This document shows positions 18,669-27,842 of a DNA stretch of 64,000 bases, one piece after another. The position numbers were made by a program, and so were the translations under genes. Below the pieces are notes generated by a model. The model saw only the letters and a program-made list of their open reading frames with translations, did not search any database and had not been told where the DNA came from. The DNA lies in contig NZ_JAUSUT010000001.1 in the NCBI RefSeq assembly GCF_030814215.1, forward strand, positions 682,001 to 746,000. The letters run 5' to 3'. This DNA is from Amycolatopsis thermophila (GTDB lineage: Bacteria; Actinomycetota; Actinomycetes; Mycobacteriales; Pseudonocardiaceae). Numbering within the stretch: the first letter of the stretch is position 1; each line of letters opens with the position of its first letter.

Positions 18669-18696
18669 GGGACGTCCCCCGGCTGGAGGACGTCCC
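18669..18696 (-). terminator. Candidate hairpin terminator downstream of DUF2469
   Basis: A 9-bp inverted repeat, GGGACGTCC (18669-18677) and GGACGTCCC (18688-18696), with a 10-nt loop, starts 20 bp after the DUF2469 stop. On the minus strand it is followed by a weak T-rich stretch. It would separate the rplS-lepB-rnhB-DUF2469 transcript from yraN. Confidence 0.55.
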
Positions 18697-18716
18697 CGGC
18701 GAGACTGGCGAGCGCC

Positions 18717-19040
18717 TCAGCCCGAGAAGGGGCCCTCCTCGGGCAGGCGCAGCTCGGGCTTTTCCAGCTCCTCCACGTTCACGTCCTTGAACGTGATGAC
18801 CCGGACGTTCTTGACGAAGCGGGCCGGCCGGTACATGTCCCACACCCAGGCGTCGGACATGCGGACCTCGAAGTAGACGTCTCCCCCGCTGTCCCTGACC
18901 TGCACGTCCACCGCGTTGGCCAGGTAGAACCGCCGCTCGGTCTCCACCACGTACGAGAACTGGCTGACGATGTCGCGGTACTCGCGGTACAGCGACAGCT
19001 CCATCTCGGTCTCGTACTTCTCGAGATCCTCTGCGCTCAT
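18717..19040 (-). CDS. DUF2469 family protein
   Basis: A 107-residue acidic protein of the actinobacterial DUF2469 family. The conserved N-terminus [15 protein letters not shown] and the central segment [14 protein letters not shown] are strongly recognisable. No function is known. It almost always follows rnhB, and here its ATG overlaps the rnhB stop by four bases. The AGGAGG upstream is about 13 nt away, a little far, but the conserved start leaves no alternative. Confidence 0.92.
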   Translation of the reverse strand: MSAEDLEKYETEMELSLYREYRDIVSQFSYVVETERRFYLANAVDVQVRDSGGDVYFEVRMSDAWVWDMYRPARFVKNVRVITFKDVNVEELEKPELRLPEEGPFSG

Positions 19041-19849
19041 GAAATCCGCGCCCCTCCTCGCGAGTTCGACCGGTCTCCGGCGGCGGAACTCCCATTCTGG
19101 ACCACTGCGCCCTCCAGAGCACGCACCGGAGCATCGGACTGCCCCAACGCAGCAGCGGTGAGCATGACCTTCCGCGGCGGTCGCATGCCGTGCGCGGCGG
19201 CCGCCGCCGCCACGTTGGTGTACGACCACCGGTGTACCTCACACGGCCCGTGTTCGACGAGCGCCGCGCCGTGGTCCACGGTCGTGTACCCCTTGTGCAC
19301 ATCGAATCCGTACACCGGGAACTTCCCGTGCATCTCGGCCATGATGCGGTCCCGCGTCACCTTCGCCAGCACCGACGCGGCCGCCACGCACGCGACCGCC
19401 CGGTCCCCCTTGATCACCGGCACGCTCGGCGCCGGCAGACCCGGCACCTTGAAACCGTCCGTCAGCACGTAGCCCGGACACTCCCGCAACCCCGCCACCG
19501 CCCGGCGCATGCCCTCGATGTTGGTGACGTGGATACCGAGCTGGTCCACCTCTTCAGGTGAGATGACGACGATCGAGTAGTCCAGAGCCCGCACGAGGAG
19601 CCGCTCGTACACCCGGTCCCGGGCCAGCGGCGTGAGCAGCTTCGAATCGTTGAGCTCGGTCAGCCGGGCGGCGTCCCCCGGCCGGAGCACGCACGAGGCC
19701 ACCACCAGCGGGCCCGCGCAGGCCCCGCGGCCCGCCTCGTCGACCCCGGCCACCGGGCCGAGACCGCGGCGGTCGAGAGCCGACTGCAGACTCCACGCCG
19801 TCTCGCCCCGGACGATCGCCCTGGGCGGGCGGAACGAGGTCGAGAACAC
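19037..19849 (-). CDS. rnhB: Ribonuclease HII
   Basis: Endonuclease that removes RNA from RNA-DNA hybrids, including single misincorporated ribonucleotides. The active-site motif G-V-D-E-A-G-R-G lies near residue 33, D-S-K-L-L follows, and the last carboxylates are in T-D-G-F-K and [10 protein letters not shown]. With the GTG at 19849 it is 270 residues, with an insertion-free C-terminus of about 40 extra residues typical of actinobacteria. A TTG at 19870 is an alternative start. Upstream frame beyond that lies inside lepB. Confidence 0.94.
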   Translation of the reverse strand: MFSTSFRPPRAIVRGETAWSLQSALDRRGLGPVAGVDEAGRGACAGPLVVASCVLRPGDAARLTELNDSKLLTPLARDRVYERLLVRALDYSIVVISPEEVDQLGIHVTNIEGMRRAVAGLRECPGYVLTDGFKVPGLPAPSVPVIKGDRAVACVAAASVLAKVTRDRIMAEMHGKFPVYGFDVHKGYTTVDHGAALVEHGPCEVHRWSYTNVAAAAAAHGMRPPRKVMLTAAALGQSDAPVRALEGAVVQNGSSAAGDRSNSRGGARIS

Positions 19850-19875
19850 CGTGGCCGAAGACCTACCCAACCTGG

Positions 19876-20808
19876 TTACCGCTTTCGCTCGACCGCCTCG
19901 CGCACCTTCGAGCCCAGCCGCCGCCCGCCCCGCACCACGGGCCACGCGGCGACGAAACCGAACCCGAGCGGGACGCCTTCCTGCCACGACGGAGCGCTCA
20001 TCCCGAGCGCCACCGGCTGGGCGTCGGCCTGCGGGTTGTGGTCGCTGACCCCACCCCACCGGCTCGGCGGCAGCACGATGATCCTGGCCTTGCCGATGAT
20101 GTTGTCGACCGGCACAGCCCCGCGGACACCGCCGCCGCCCTGGCAGCGCGAGTCACACGAGTCGTTGCGGTTGTCGCCCATCACCCAGACGTAGCCCTCC
20201 GGCACCGTCACCGGATCGAAGGAATCCTGCCGGTCCTCAGCGGGATTCTCCCAGTGGATGTAGGGCTCGTCCAGGGCCTTGCCGTCCACGACGACCCGGT
20301 TCTGGGCGTCACAGCACTGCACGGTCTGGCCGCCGGTCGCGATGATCCGCTTGACGAAGTCACGCTCGTCCGGCGGGGCCAGACCGAAGACCGATCCGAC
20401 GTCCTGGAAGAAGCGCACCACGGCGTTGCCCGAGCGCTCGGTCGGAGCCTCGTTCTCGACCCACGGCTCGGGGCCCTTGAACACCACGACGTCACCCGGT
20501 CCCGGATCGGTGAAGTCGTAGGTGACCTTGTCGACGAGAACCTTGTCGCCGTAGCACCCGGTGCAGCCGTGCAGCGTCGTTTCCATCGATCCCGAGGGAA
20601 TCGTGTAGACCCGCGCCAGGAAATGCTGGAACACGAATGCCAGCGCCAGCGCGACGACGATCAGAATCGGCAGTTCGACCCAGAACGAGCGCTGTTTCTT
20701 GGGTTTGCGGCGGCGCCGTTTCCCCTTTGCGCCGGCATCGGCACTCTCGTCCGGATTCGGGCGTTCGGGCTCGTCCTCAGCGGCGCTGGAAGGCACAGGT
20801 TCGACCAC
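19876..20808 (-). CDS. lepB: Signal peptidase I
   Basis: Type I leader peptidase that cleaves signal peptides of secreted proteins. It is 310 residues long. A basic, disordered cytoplasmic N-terminus (to about residue 40) precedes one membrane span (43-62). The catalytic Ser is in I-P-S-G-S-M-E and the Lys in [17 protein letters not shown] is also present. Cysteines are unusually many, in pairs C-T-G-C, C-C and C-D-S-R-C, a trait of actinobacterial enzymes that suggests disulphides outside the membrane. A second C-terminal hydrophobic stretch is weak. Confidence 0.94.
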   Translation of the reverse strand: MVEPVPSSAAEDEPERPNPDESADAGAKGKRRRRKPKKQRSFWVELPILIVVALALAFVFQHFLARVYTIPSGSMETTLHGCTGCYGDKVLVDKVTYDFTDPGPGDVVVFKGPEPWVENEAPTERSGNAVVRFFQDVGSVFGLAPPDERDFVKRIIATGGQTVQCCDAQNRVVVDGKALDEPYIHWENPAEDRQDSFDPVTVPEGYVWVMGDNRNDSCDSRCQGGGGVRGAVPVDNIIGKARIIVLPPSRWGGVSDHNPQADAQPVALGMSAPSWQEGVPLGFGFVAAWPVVRGGRRLGSKVREAVERKR

Positions 20809-20839
20809 TTCGCCAGGCTATCGGAGAACGTCCGAGCCC

Positions 20840-21199
20840 TCAGGACGCGGTCGGGGCCTCGCGGCGCTCCTTGATCTTGGCGGCCTTGCCGCGCAGCTCA
20901 CGCAGGTAGTAGAGCTTGGCGCGACGCACGTCACCGCGCTTGTGCACCTCGATCTTCGAGATGTTCGGGCTGTGCACCGGGAAAGTGCGCTCCACGCCCA
21001 CACCGAACGAAACCTTGCGCACGGTGAAGGTCTCGCGAATACCGCCGCCCTGGCGGCGGATCACGACGCCCTGGAAAACCTGAACACGCTCACGGTTTCC
21101 CTCGATGACGCGAACGTGCACCTTCAGCGTGTCACCCGGGCGGAAGTGCGGAATGTCGGAACGCAGCGACTGAGCGTCCAGGGCGTCCAGGGTGTTCAT
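20840..21199 (-). CDS. rplS: 50S ribosomal protein L19
   Basis: Large-subunit protein at the 30S-50S interface. The conserved [19 protein letters not shown] and [13 protein letters not shown] segments are present. The 119-residue length fits. The ATG at 21199 (M-N-T-L-D) matches the family N-terminus. A 145-bp spacer separates it from trmD, enough for its own promoter. Confidence 0.97.
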   Translation of the reverse strand: MNTLDALDAQSLRSDIPHFRPGDTLKVHVRVIEGNRERVQVFQGVVIRRQGGGIRETFTVRKVSFGVGVERTFPVHSPNISKIEVHKRGDVRRAKLYYLRELRGKAAKIKERREAPTAS

Positions 21200-21344
21200 C
21201 GGGAGTCCGTCCTCGTCCTTCGTCTGTCTGGCAGTCATCCGAGCACGCGCACACTCACTAGGCAGGCGACCCGGGGGCTTGTGGCAGGCACGCACCACTG
21301 GTACGGCCAACCTGTCAAGTATTGCAGACGCGTCCCCGGCCGGA

Positions 21345-22100
21345 TCACCCGGCCTGCCGCTGCCCGGACCGGACACGGTCGAGCACGGCGAGATCGCGCT
21401 CGTCCAGCGTACCGTCCGGCAGCCGGTCGAGGAGATCGGGGCGGCGCAGCAGGGTGCGTTCCAGCGCCTGGTCGCGCCGCCAGCGGTCGATCAGCGCGTG
21501 GTTGCCCGAGCGCAGCACCTCGGGCACGGACAGGTCGCGCCAGACCTCGGGGCGCGTGTAACTGGGTCCCTCGAGCAACCCGTCGGAGAAGGAGTCCTGC
21601 TCGGCCGACACGGGGTTGCCCAGCACACCGGGCAGCAGCCGGACGGTGGCCTCGACCATGACCAGCACCGCGGCCTCGCCGCCGACCAGGACGTAGTCGC
21701 CGATGGACACCTCGTCGACCGGCATCCGGCGCGCGGCGTCGTCGATGACCCGCTGGTCGATGCCCTCGTAGCGGCCGCAGGCGAACACCAGGTGCTTCTC
21801 GCGGGCGTACGAATGTGCCACGTCCTGTGTGAACGGCCGGCCCGCCGGTGTGGGCACGACCAGGCGGGTGTCCGGTCCGCAGACCGCGTCCAGGGCGTCG
21901 CCCCACACCTGCGGCTTCATGACCATGCCGGGGCCGCCGCCGTAGGGGGCGTCGTCGACCGCGCGGTGCACGTCGTGGGTCCAGTCCCGCAGATCGTGCA
22001 CCCCGACCTCGATCAGCCCGCGCTCGATGGCGCGGCCCAGCAGCGCGGCCCGCAGCGGGTCCAGGTACTCGGGGAAGATGGTGACGACGTCGATCCGCAC
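21345..22100 (-). CDS. trmD: tRNA (guanine37-N1)-methyltransferase
   Basis: Makes m1G37 in tRNAs reading CNN codons, preventing frameshifts. It is 251 residues long. [11 protein letters not shown] at the N-terminus, [10 protein letters not shown] near residue 55 and the trefoil-knot SAM-binding region with [11 protein letters not shown] are intact. The stop of rimM lies 21 bp upstream, in the rpsP-khpA-rimM-trmD-rplS order. Confidence 0.97.
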   Translation of the reverse strand: MRIDVVTIFPEYLDPLRAALLGRAIERGLIEVGVHDLRDWTHDVHRAVDDAPYGGGPGMVMKPQVWGDALDAVCGPDTRLVVPTPAGRPFTQDVAHSYAREKHLVFACGRYEGIDQRVIDDAARRMPVDEVSIGDYVLVGGEAAVLVMVEATVRLLPGVLGNPVSAEQDSFSDGLLEGPSYTRPEVWRDLSVPEVLRSGNHALIDRWRRDQALERTLLRRPDLLDRLPDGTLDERDLAVLDRVRSGQRQAG

Positions 22101-22121
22101 GGCGCGAGGGTAACCAGCCCG

Positions 22122-22640
22122 TCAGCCGGCGTCGTCGAGCAGGCCCTCGGGCGGTTCGATGACGACGCGTCCGCCGGCGACGTCCACCACGGGCACGATC
22201 GCCTGCACGAACGGCACGAGCACGGTGCGGCCGTCGCGGTCGATCGCGAGCAGTTCCCCGTGCGGGGCGTGCACGACCTCCTGCACGGTGCCGACGACCT
22301 CGCCGTCGCCCAGCTCGGCACGCAGACCCTCGAGTTCGTGGTCGTAGAACTCGTCCGGGTCGTCGGTGGGCGGCAGGTCGGCGGTGTCGGCGAGCAGCAG
22401 GGCGCCGCGCAGGGCCTCGGCGGCCTCGCGCGTGACGACCTGCTCGAAGGTGACCAGCAGCCGCCCGCCGTGGGGGCGGGCGGCTGCGATGGTCAGCGGG
22501 CGCGTGGTGCCGTCGCGGAAGCGGGCGGTCACCGTCGCGCCGTCGCGGAAGCGTTCCTCGGGCGAGTCGGTCCGGATGTCCACGGCGAGTTCACCGCGGA
22601 CCCCATGGGCCTTCGCGACCCGCCCGACGACGACGTCCAC
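22122..22640 (-). CDS. rimM: Ribosome maturation factor RimM
   Basis: 16S rRNA processing factor that binds S19 during 30S assembly. The N-terminal barrel has V-V-V-G-R-V-A-K-A-H-G-V-R-G-E, and the C-terminal PRC-barrel has L-L-A-I-D-R-D-G-R-T-V-L-V-P-F. The start is taken as the GTG at 22640, 7 bp after the khpA stop. An ATG at 22670 inside khpA is an alternative that would add ten residues. Confidence 0.94.
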   Translation of the reverse strand: MDVVVGRVAKAHGVRGELAVDIRTDSPEERFRDGATVTARFRDGTTRPLTIAAARPHGGRLLVTFEQVVTREAAEALRGALLLADTADLPPTDDPDEFYDHELEGLRAELGDGEVVGTVQEVVHAPHGELLAIDRDGRTVLVPFVQAIVPVVDVAGGRVVIEPPEGLLDDAG

Positions 22641-22647
22641 GGATGGG

Positions 22648-22887
22648 TCAGCGGTCGGTGTCGACGACATCCACGCGGACGCCGCGGCCACCGATGCCGC
22701 CCATGACGGTGCGCAGCGCGGTCGCGGTCCGGCCGCCACGGCCGATGACCTTGCCGAGGTCGTCCGGGTGGACGTGGACCTCGAGCGTGCGACCGCGGCG
22801 GGTGGTGATCAGGTCGACCCGGACCTCGTCCGGGTTGTCCACGATCCCGCGCACCAGGTGTTCGAGGGAGTCGGCGAGGAAGCTCAC
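22648..22887 (-). CDS. khpA: KH-domain RNA-binding protein KhpA
   Basis: A 79-residue single KH-domain protein. The RNA-binding loop is [10 protein letters not shown] near residues 46-55, preceded by an N-terminal helix ending V-D-N-P-D-E-V. In other bacteria KhpA works with KhpB in post-transcriptional control of cell growth. It starts with a GTG overlapping the rpsP stop by four bases. Confidence 0.95.
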   Translation of the reverse strand: MSFLADSLEHLVRGIVDNPDEVRVDLITTRRGRTLEVHVHPDDLGKVIGRGGRTATALRTVMGGIGGRGVRVDVVDTDR

Positions 22888-23309
22888 GCCTCGTCCTTGG
22901 CCGCCTCGTCGTCGGCCTTGCGGGCCGGCTTCTTCTTCGGCGTGGTGGCCTCGTTGGAGGGCTCGTCACCGGCCGCCGCGAGGGCCTGGTTGAACAGCTC
23001 CTCCTTGGTCGGCTTCGGCGGAGCGGTCTTCAGCGTGCCCTCGGCGCCCGGCAGGCCCTTGAACTTCTGCCAGTCACCGGTGATCTCCAGGATGCGCTGC
23101 ACCGGCTCGGTCGGCAGGGCGCCGACGCCCAGCCAGTACTGGGCGCGCTCGGAGTCGACCTCGATGAAGCTCGGCTCCGACTTCGGGTGGTACTTGCCGA
23201 TCGTCTCGATGGCCTTGCCGTCCCGGCGGGTGCGCGCGTCGGCGACGATGATGCGGTAGTACGGCGCACGGATCTTGCCGAGGCGCTGGAGCTTGATCTT
23301 GACGGCCAC
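22884..23309 (-). CDS. rpsP: 30S ribosomal protein S16
   Basis: Small-subunit assembly protein. [20 protein letters not shown] and the G-K-Y-H-P segment are diagnostic. The 141-residue protein carries a roughly 55-residue Ala/Lys/Glu-rich tail beyond the S16 core, common in actinobacteria. The GTG at 23309 has AAGGAG upstream; the longer frame is discarded. Confidence 0.96.
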   Translation of the reverse strand: MAVKIKLQRLGKIRAPYYRIIVADARTRRDGKAIETIGKYHPKSEPSFIEVDSERAQYWLGVGALPTEPVQRILEITGDWQKFKGLPGAEGTLKTAPPKPTKEELFNQALAAAGDEPSNEATTPKKKPARKADDEAAKDEA

Positions 23310-23486
23310 GGTGTGTGGGTACTCCTTGGTTCTCTGCTGTGCTCGCGGGTGTCGGGTCACGATCCGTGTGGGGACACCGGACGAGTACCCGAAGCTTTTC
23401 GGTCGCCACGGCACGGTGAGAGGGCCCGGCCGCAGCAGGCAAGCGACTATTCTGCCAGACCCGCTCGCGTGCCCTGCGACCGGCGT

Positions 23487-24263
23487 CTAGATGGACATCA
23501 CGCCCAGGGCGGTCAGCAGCATCGCGACCGCGGGCAGGAAGTTGTTCATCTGGTGCGCGACGATGCTGCCCAGCAGGCGGCCGGTGAACAGCCGGGCCAG
23601 GCCGATCGGGATGGCGATGACCAGCAGCAGCGTGGTGCGCAGCGGCTCCAGGTGGCTGGCCGCGAAGACCGCAGTGGACAGCAGGAACGCCGCCAGCCGG
23701 GCCCACTTCTCCTGGCCCCAGTGCAGCCGTTCGACCGCGTTCCACAGCAGGCCGCGGTAGATGATCTCCTCGCAGATCGGCCCGAGCAGCCACAGGTAGG
23801 CGAACATCACGACCGCGGCGCTCACCGACATGGGTTGCTCCTCGACCAGCGCGCTGATCGCCGACCCGGCGTTGGCCTCGCCGACCACCTGGGTCCAGAC
23901 GAACGCGCTGACCGTGGTCAGCACCAGGCCGAACGTGCCGAGCTTGAGCCCGAGCTTCACGTCGTCCCAGCGCCAGGACAGCCGCAGGTCGACCAGCGGC
24001 CCGTTGCCGCGCACCTTGGTGATCAGGATCGCGACCAGCGCGGCGAGGACGGTCGGGGCCATGGTGCCGATCAGGACGTCCCGCGCGGGCAGCGGCTGAC
24101 CGGGCGGCGCCGGCCCGAGCAGGACGCTGACGAACGCGGCGGAGGCCAGCAGCACGGCCTCGACGACGAGGAACGCGCCGAACCCCCAGCGGTGCCCGGG
24201 GTGGGACGCGGCCTCCGCGGCGGGCAGATCAGGCTGATCCAGCTCGCCCGGGTGTGCCGTCAC
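23487..24263 (-). CDS. CPBP family intramembrane metalloprotease (first of two)
   Basis: A 258-residue membrane protein of the CPBP/Abi (Rce1-like) family with about seven hydrophobic segments. The catalytic motif C-E-E-I-I-Y-R-G-L-L-W lies near residue 170, followed by a S-H-L motif near 205 and H-Q-M-N-N near 240. These four motifs make an active glutamate protease likely. The substrate is unknown; related proteins process prenylated proteins or give bacteriocin immunity. The GTG at 24263 follows GGGAGG. A paralogue sits 62 bp upstream, and the two are probably co-transcribed. Confidence 0.86.
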   Translation of the reverse strand: MTAHPGELDQPDLPAAEAASHPGHRWGFGAFLVVEAVLLASAAFVSVLLGPAPPGQPLPARDVLIGTMAPTVLAALVAILITKVRGNGPLVDLRLSWRWDDVKLGLKLGTFGLVLTTVSAFVWTQVVGEANAGSAISALVEEQPMSVSAAVVMFAYLWLLGPICEEIIYRGLLWNAVERLHWGQEKWARLAAFLLSTAVFAASHLEPLRTTLLLVIAIPIGLARLFTGRLLGSIVAHQMNNFLPAVAMLLTALGVMSI

Positions 24264-24325
24264 GGCGTGCCTCCCTCTCCACCTAGCCCAGCACCTCCCG
24301 AGCCTAGTCGCCATGGTCGTTCCGC

Positions 24326-25072
24326 TCAGGACCCGGTGAACAGCATCAACGCCGGGGCCAGGTTGTTCGCCGCGTGCGCGACGAAACTCGCCCCCACCCG
24401 CCCGGTGCGCAGCCGGGCCGCGCCGATCACCAGGCCCTGCGCGAGCAGGGCCAGCGTGCGCGTCGGCTCGCCGTGCAGGTACGCGAACACGACCGCGGTG
24501 AGCACGAGGATCACCCACCGCGGGATGCGGTGGTGCTCGAGCGCGCCCCACAGGGCGCCGCGCATGAGCAGTTCCTCGGCCATGGGGGTGGCGACCACGA
24601 CGACGAGCGCGGCGAGCGCGAGCCACAGGACCTCGTCGGAGCCACCGTCCTCGGCGAGGTCGGTGAGGGGGCTGTCGGTGACGCGGTCGGTGCCGTAGAT
24701 GCCCAGCAGCACGAGGTTGACCAGGTAGCCGGCGAGCAGGGCGAGGACACCGCAGGCCAGGCCCACCTTCACGTCCCGCAGGTCGGGCAGCCAGCCGAAG
24801 TCGGCCCGCGGACCGTTGCCCCAGCGGCGTGACGCGACCAGCGGGGCGAGACCGAGCAGCAGGCTGGGCACGAACGCGAGCAGCAGCACCGGGCCGACGT
24901 CGAGCAGTTCGAGCGGGTCGACGCTGGCGTGGCCGGACCGCATCGCGGTCATCACGACGGTGACGAGGTGGTAGACCCCGAGCCCGGCGAAGAACGCGAG
25001 GAACCCCCAGTGGGCACCGAGGACCGGCCGGGTGCGCGACGCCTCCCCGACGCCCTGGTTCACGGATCCCAT
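24326..25072 (-). CDS. CPBP family intramembrane metalloprotease (second of two)
   Basis: A 248-residue paralogue of the preceding protease, with the motif A-E-E-L-L-M-R-G-A-L-W near residue 165. A His is in A-Y-L-H-G-E-P, and another in V-A-H-A-A-N-N near the C-terminus. It has seven to eight hydrophobic segments. Sequence between the two copies differs widely outside the motifs, so the duplication is old. The ATG at 25072 is the natural start. Confidence 0.86.
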   Translation of the reverse strand: MGSVNQGVGEASRTRPVLGAHWGFLAFFAGLGVYHLVTVVMTAMRSGHASVDPLELLDVGPVLLLAFVPSLLLGLAPLVASRRWGNGPRADFGWLPDLRDVKVGLACGVLALLAGYLVNLVLLGIYGTDRVTDSPLTDLAEDGGSDEVLWLALAALVVVVATPMAEELLMRGALWGALEHHRIPRWVILVLTAVVFAYLHGEPTRTLALLAQGLVIGAARLRTGRVGASFVAHAANNLAPALMLFTGS

Positions 25073-25172
25073 GGAGCCAGGCTATGTGGCTGGGCGCGAG
25101 CATTCGACCCCGGGGCGTGAGCGGTGTCACCGGAACGGGGCGCCGGACGGGCCCGCCGGCAGCGTCCGCGCC

Positions 25173-26237
25173 TCAGCGGACGATCGCGCCGCGCAGGACG
25201 ATGTGCCGTGGGTTGCGCAGGGCGGACAGGTCCTCGCGCGGGTCGGGGTCGAGGACCAGGAAATCGGCCGGCGCGCCCTCGGTCAGCCCGGGGTGGCCGA
25301 GCCAGTCGCGGGCCGCCCACGAACCGGCCGCCAGCGCCTGCTCGGCGGTCATCCCCGCGCGGTGCAACGCTTCCAGCTCGTCCACCAGGCGCCCGTGGGC
25401 GATCATGCCGCCCGCGTCGCTGCCCGCGTAGACCGCCACACCGGCGTCGAGCGCGTTGCCGACCAGATCGCCGACGCGGGCGTGCAGCGCGCGCATGTGG
25501 TCCGCGTACACCGGGTACTTGCCGGCCGAGTCGGCGATGCCCGGGAAGTTCTCGATGTTGATCAGCGTCGGCACCAGCGCCGTGCCGCGGCGGGCCATCT
25601 CGGCCAGCAGCGAGGTGTCCAGACCGGTGCCGTGCTCGAGGCAGTCGATGCCGGCGTTGATCAGTCCGGGCAGGGCGTCCTCGCCGAAGACGTGCGCCGT
25701 GACGCGGGCGCCGGCCTCGTGCGCGACCTTGATCGCCTCGGCAAGCACGTCGTCCGGCCACAGTGGAGCGAGGTCGCCGGCGGACCGGTCGATCCAGTCG
25801 CCGACCAGCTTGACCCAGCCGTCGCCGTCGGCGGCCTGCTCGGCGACCGCGGCGGGCAGCTGGTCCGGGTCCTCCAGGTCGAGGCCCAGGTTCGGGATGT
25901 ACCGCTTGGGCCGCGCCAGGTGCTTGCCCGAGCGGATGATCCGCGGCAGGTCGGCGCGTTCCTGCAGGGGACGCGTGTCGATCGGCTGACCGCAGTCGCG
26001 GATCAGCAGCGTGCCCGCGTCCCGGTCGGCCAGCGCGTTCGCCACCGCGCCGTCGAGGCCGGTGGGACCGCCGGGACCGATCGCCGGGTGGCAGTGGGCG
26101 TCCACCAGTCCGGGCACCAGGAAACCGTCCTCGACGAGCGTGGCCGCGCCCGCCACCGGGGAGAACGTGACCCTGCCGTCGCCGACCCAGACGTCGCGCT
26201 GCTCACCGTCGGGCAGCACCACCGCGCGCAGGTGCAT
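25173..26237 (-). CDS. Metal-dependent amidohydrolase
   Basis: A 354-residue member of the amidohydrolase superfamily (imidazolonepropionase/prolidase-like group). The metal ligands H-C-H near residue 48-50, Lys in W-V-K-L-V-G-D, His in V-T-A-H-V-F-G, and a late Asp in G-S-D-A-G-G are present, giving a binuclear-type site. The substrate is unknown. The ATG directly abuts the ffh stop without a gap, so translation is likely coupled to ffh. This is an unusual partner for the signal recognition particle and probably reflects only genome packing. Confidence 0.82.
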   Translation of the reverse strand: MHLRAVVLPDGEQRDVWVGDGRVTFSPVAGAATLVEDGFLVPGLVDAHCHPAIGPGGPTGLDGAVANALADRDAGTLLIRDCGQPIDTRPLQERADLPRIIRSGKHLARPKRYIPNLGLDLEDPDQLPAAVAEQAADGDGWVKLVGDWIDRSAGDLAPLWPDDVLAEAIKVAHEAGARVTAHVFGEDALPGLINAGIDCLEHGTGLDTSLLAEMARRGTALVPTLINIENFPGIADSAGKYPVYADHMRALHARVGDLVGNALDAGVAVYAGSDAGGMIAHGRLVDELEALHRAGMTAEQALAAGSWAARDWLGHPGLTEGAPADFLVLDPDPREDLSALRNPRHIVLRGAIVR

Positions 26238-27764
26238 CTACTTGTTCTTCGGCAGCTTGAACTTCGACGGGTCGAAGCCGGGCACGTCGTTCATGCCACC
26301 GCCGAGCTGGGAGAGGTCGGGCATGCCACCACCGGCGCCGCCGGGCGGGAGCATCGGCATTCCGCCGGGGAACCCGCCGCGCACCTTGGGCTGCGTCGGG
26401 CCCTTGCCCTTCTTCCCCTTCTTGCCCTTCTTGCGCTTGGTCGCGCTGCCGCCGCCGAAACCGAAGCGCCCGGCCATCTGCTGCATCATCTTGCGGGCTT
26501 CGAAGAACCGGTTGACCAGGTCGTTGACCTCGCGCACCGTCACGCCCGAACCCTGCGCGATGCGCTGGCGGCGGGAGCCGTTGATCATCTTCGGATCGGC
26601 CCGCTCGGCGGGGGTCATGCCGCGGATGATCGCCTGCAGCCGGTCCAGGTGCTTGTCGTCGACCTGGGCGAGCTGGTCCTTCATCTGCCCGGCGCCGGGC
26701 AGCATGCCGAGCAGGTTGCCGATCGGGCCCATCTTGCGGACCGCGAGCATCTGCTCCAGGAAGTCCTCGAGGGTGAGCTGGCCGGTGCCCAGCTTCGCCG
26801 CGGCCTTCTCGGCCTGCTCCTGGTCGAAGGCCTGCTCGGCCTGCTCGATCAGGGTGAGCAGGTCGCCCATGCCCAGGATCCGGCTGGCCATCCGGTCCGG
26901 GTGGAAGGTGTCGAAGTCCTCGAGCTTCTCACCGTTGGAGGCGAACAGGATCGGCTGACCGGTGACCTGCCGCACGGACAGCGCCGCACCACCGCGGGCG
27001 TCACCGTCGAGCTTGGTCAGGACCACGCCGGTGAAGCCGACGCCGTCGCGGAACGCCTCGGCCGTGGTGACCGCGTCCTGACCGATCATCGCGTCGACGA
27101 CGAAGAGGATCTCGTCCGGCTCGACCGCGTCGCGGATGTCCGCGGCCTGCTTCATCAGCTCCTCGTCGACACCGAGCCGCCCGGCGGTGTCGACGATGAC
27201 GATGTCGTGCTGCGCGTGCCTGGCCTCGTCGATGCCGCGGCGGGCGACGTCGACCGGGTCGCCGACACCGTTGCCCGGCTCGGGCGCGAACGTCTGCACC
27301 CCGGCGCGCTCACCGACGACCTGCAGCTGCGTGACCGCGTTCGGGCGCTGGAGGTCGCACGCGACCAGCAGCGGCGCGTGCCCCTGCTTCTTGAGGAACA
27401 GCGCGAGCTTGCCGGCCAGCGTCGTCTTACCGGAACCCTGCAGACCGGCGAGCATGATCACCGTCGGCGGGTTCTTGGCCAGGCTCAGGCGGCGGGTCTC
27501 GCCACCGAGGATGCCGACCAGCTCCTCGTTGACGATCTTGATGACCTGCTGCGCCGGGTTGAGGGCCTCGGAGACCTCCGCACCCTTCGCGCGTTCCTTG
27601 ACGTGCGCGATGAACTCCCGGACGACGGGCAGCGCGACGTCCGCCTCCAGCAGCGCGATACGGATCTCGCGCGCGGTGGCGTCGATGTCGGCGTCGGTCA
27701 GCTTCCCCTTGCCCCGCAGGTTCTGCAGGACCGAAGTGAGCCGGTCGGAGAGGGTGTCGAACAC
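26238..27764 (-). CDS. ffh: Signal recognition particle protein Ffh
   Basis: SRP54 homologue that binds signal sequences and, with 4.5S RNA, targets nascent membrane proteins to FtsY. It is 508 residues long. The NG domain has G-L-Q-G-S-G-K-T-T-L, V-D-T-A-G-R and T-K-L-D-G-D-A-R-G-G. The methionine-rich M domain covers about residues 325-450. A Gly/Pro/Met/Lys-rich tail ends the protein. The receptor gene ftsY lies 31 kb away in the same window. The 4.5S RNA gene was not found here. Confidence 0.97.
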   Translation of the reverse strand: MFDTLSDRLTSVLQNLRGKGKLTDADIDATAREIRIALLEADVALPVVREFIAHVKERAKGAEVSEALNPAQQVIKIVNEELVGILGGETRRLSLAKNPPTVIMLAGLQGSGKTTLAGKLALFLKKQGHAPLLVACDLQRPNAVTQLQVVGERAGVQTFAPEPGNGVGDPVDVARRGIDEARHAQHDIVIVDTAGRLGVDEELMKQAADIRDAVEPDEILFVVDAMIGQDAVTTAEAFRDGVGFTGVVLTKLDGDARGGAALSVRQVTGQPILFASNGEKLEDFDTFHPDRMASRILGMGDLLTLIEQAEQAFDQEQAEKAAAKLGTGQLTLEDFLEQMLAVRKMGPIGNLLGMLPGAGQMKDQLAQVDDKHLDRLQAIIRGMTPAERADPKMINGSRRQRIAQGSGVTVREVNDLVNRFFEARKMMQQMAGRFGFGGGSATKRKKGKKGKKGKGPTQPKVRGGFPGGMPMLPPGGAGGGMPDLSQLGGGMNDVPGFDPSKFKLPKNK

Positions 27765-27842
27765 GGGTGTGCACGCTCCAGCTGGTCGTGGTTGTCCGCC
27801 TGCGGCGTCTCTCCAGGGTAGCCGCTGCGACCGGGCAGGCTG

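Larger units (their letters stand above)
17862..18716. repeat. Gene-poor 855-bp spacer with a degenerate 95-bp duplication
   Basis: No recognisable gene lies between DUF2469 and yraN. Two diverged copies of a 95-bp sequence, each with GGTGCCCCG and later GGAGCGCTTC, stand at 18162-18256 and 18410-18505, 248 bp apart. A simple-repeat tract of GCAGC/GCGGC type fills about 18546-18632. A doublet of DnaA-box-like sequences is at 17945-17971 and a hairpin at 18669-18696. Long open frames on both strands are Arg/Pro/Ala-rich and look like by-products of GC content. Confidence 0.6.

Noticed and set aside
17689..19302. A 537-codon minus-strand open frame across the yraN-DUF2469 spacer
   Set aside because: It reads through yraN and DUF2469 in another frame and is Arg/Pro-rich with no family; absence of stops is expected at this GC content.
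25032..27821. A 929-codon plus-strand open frame
   Set aside because: It is antisense to the amidohydrolase and ffh, is rich in Arg, Gly, Val and His, and has no domain; a by-product of high GC.
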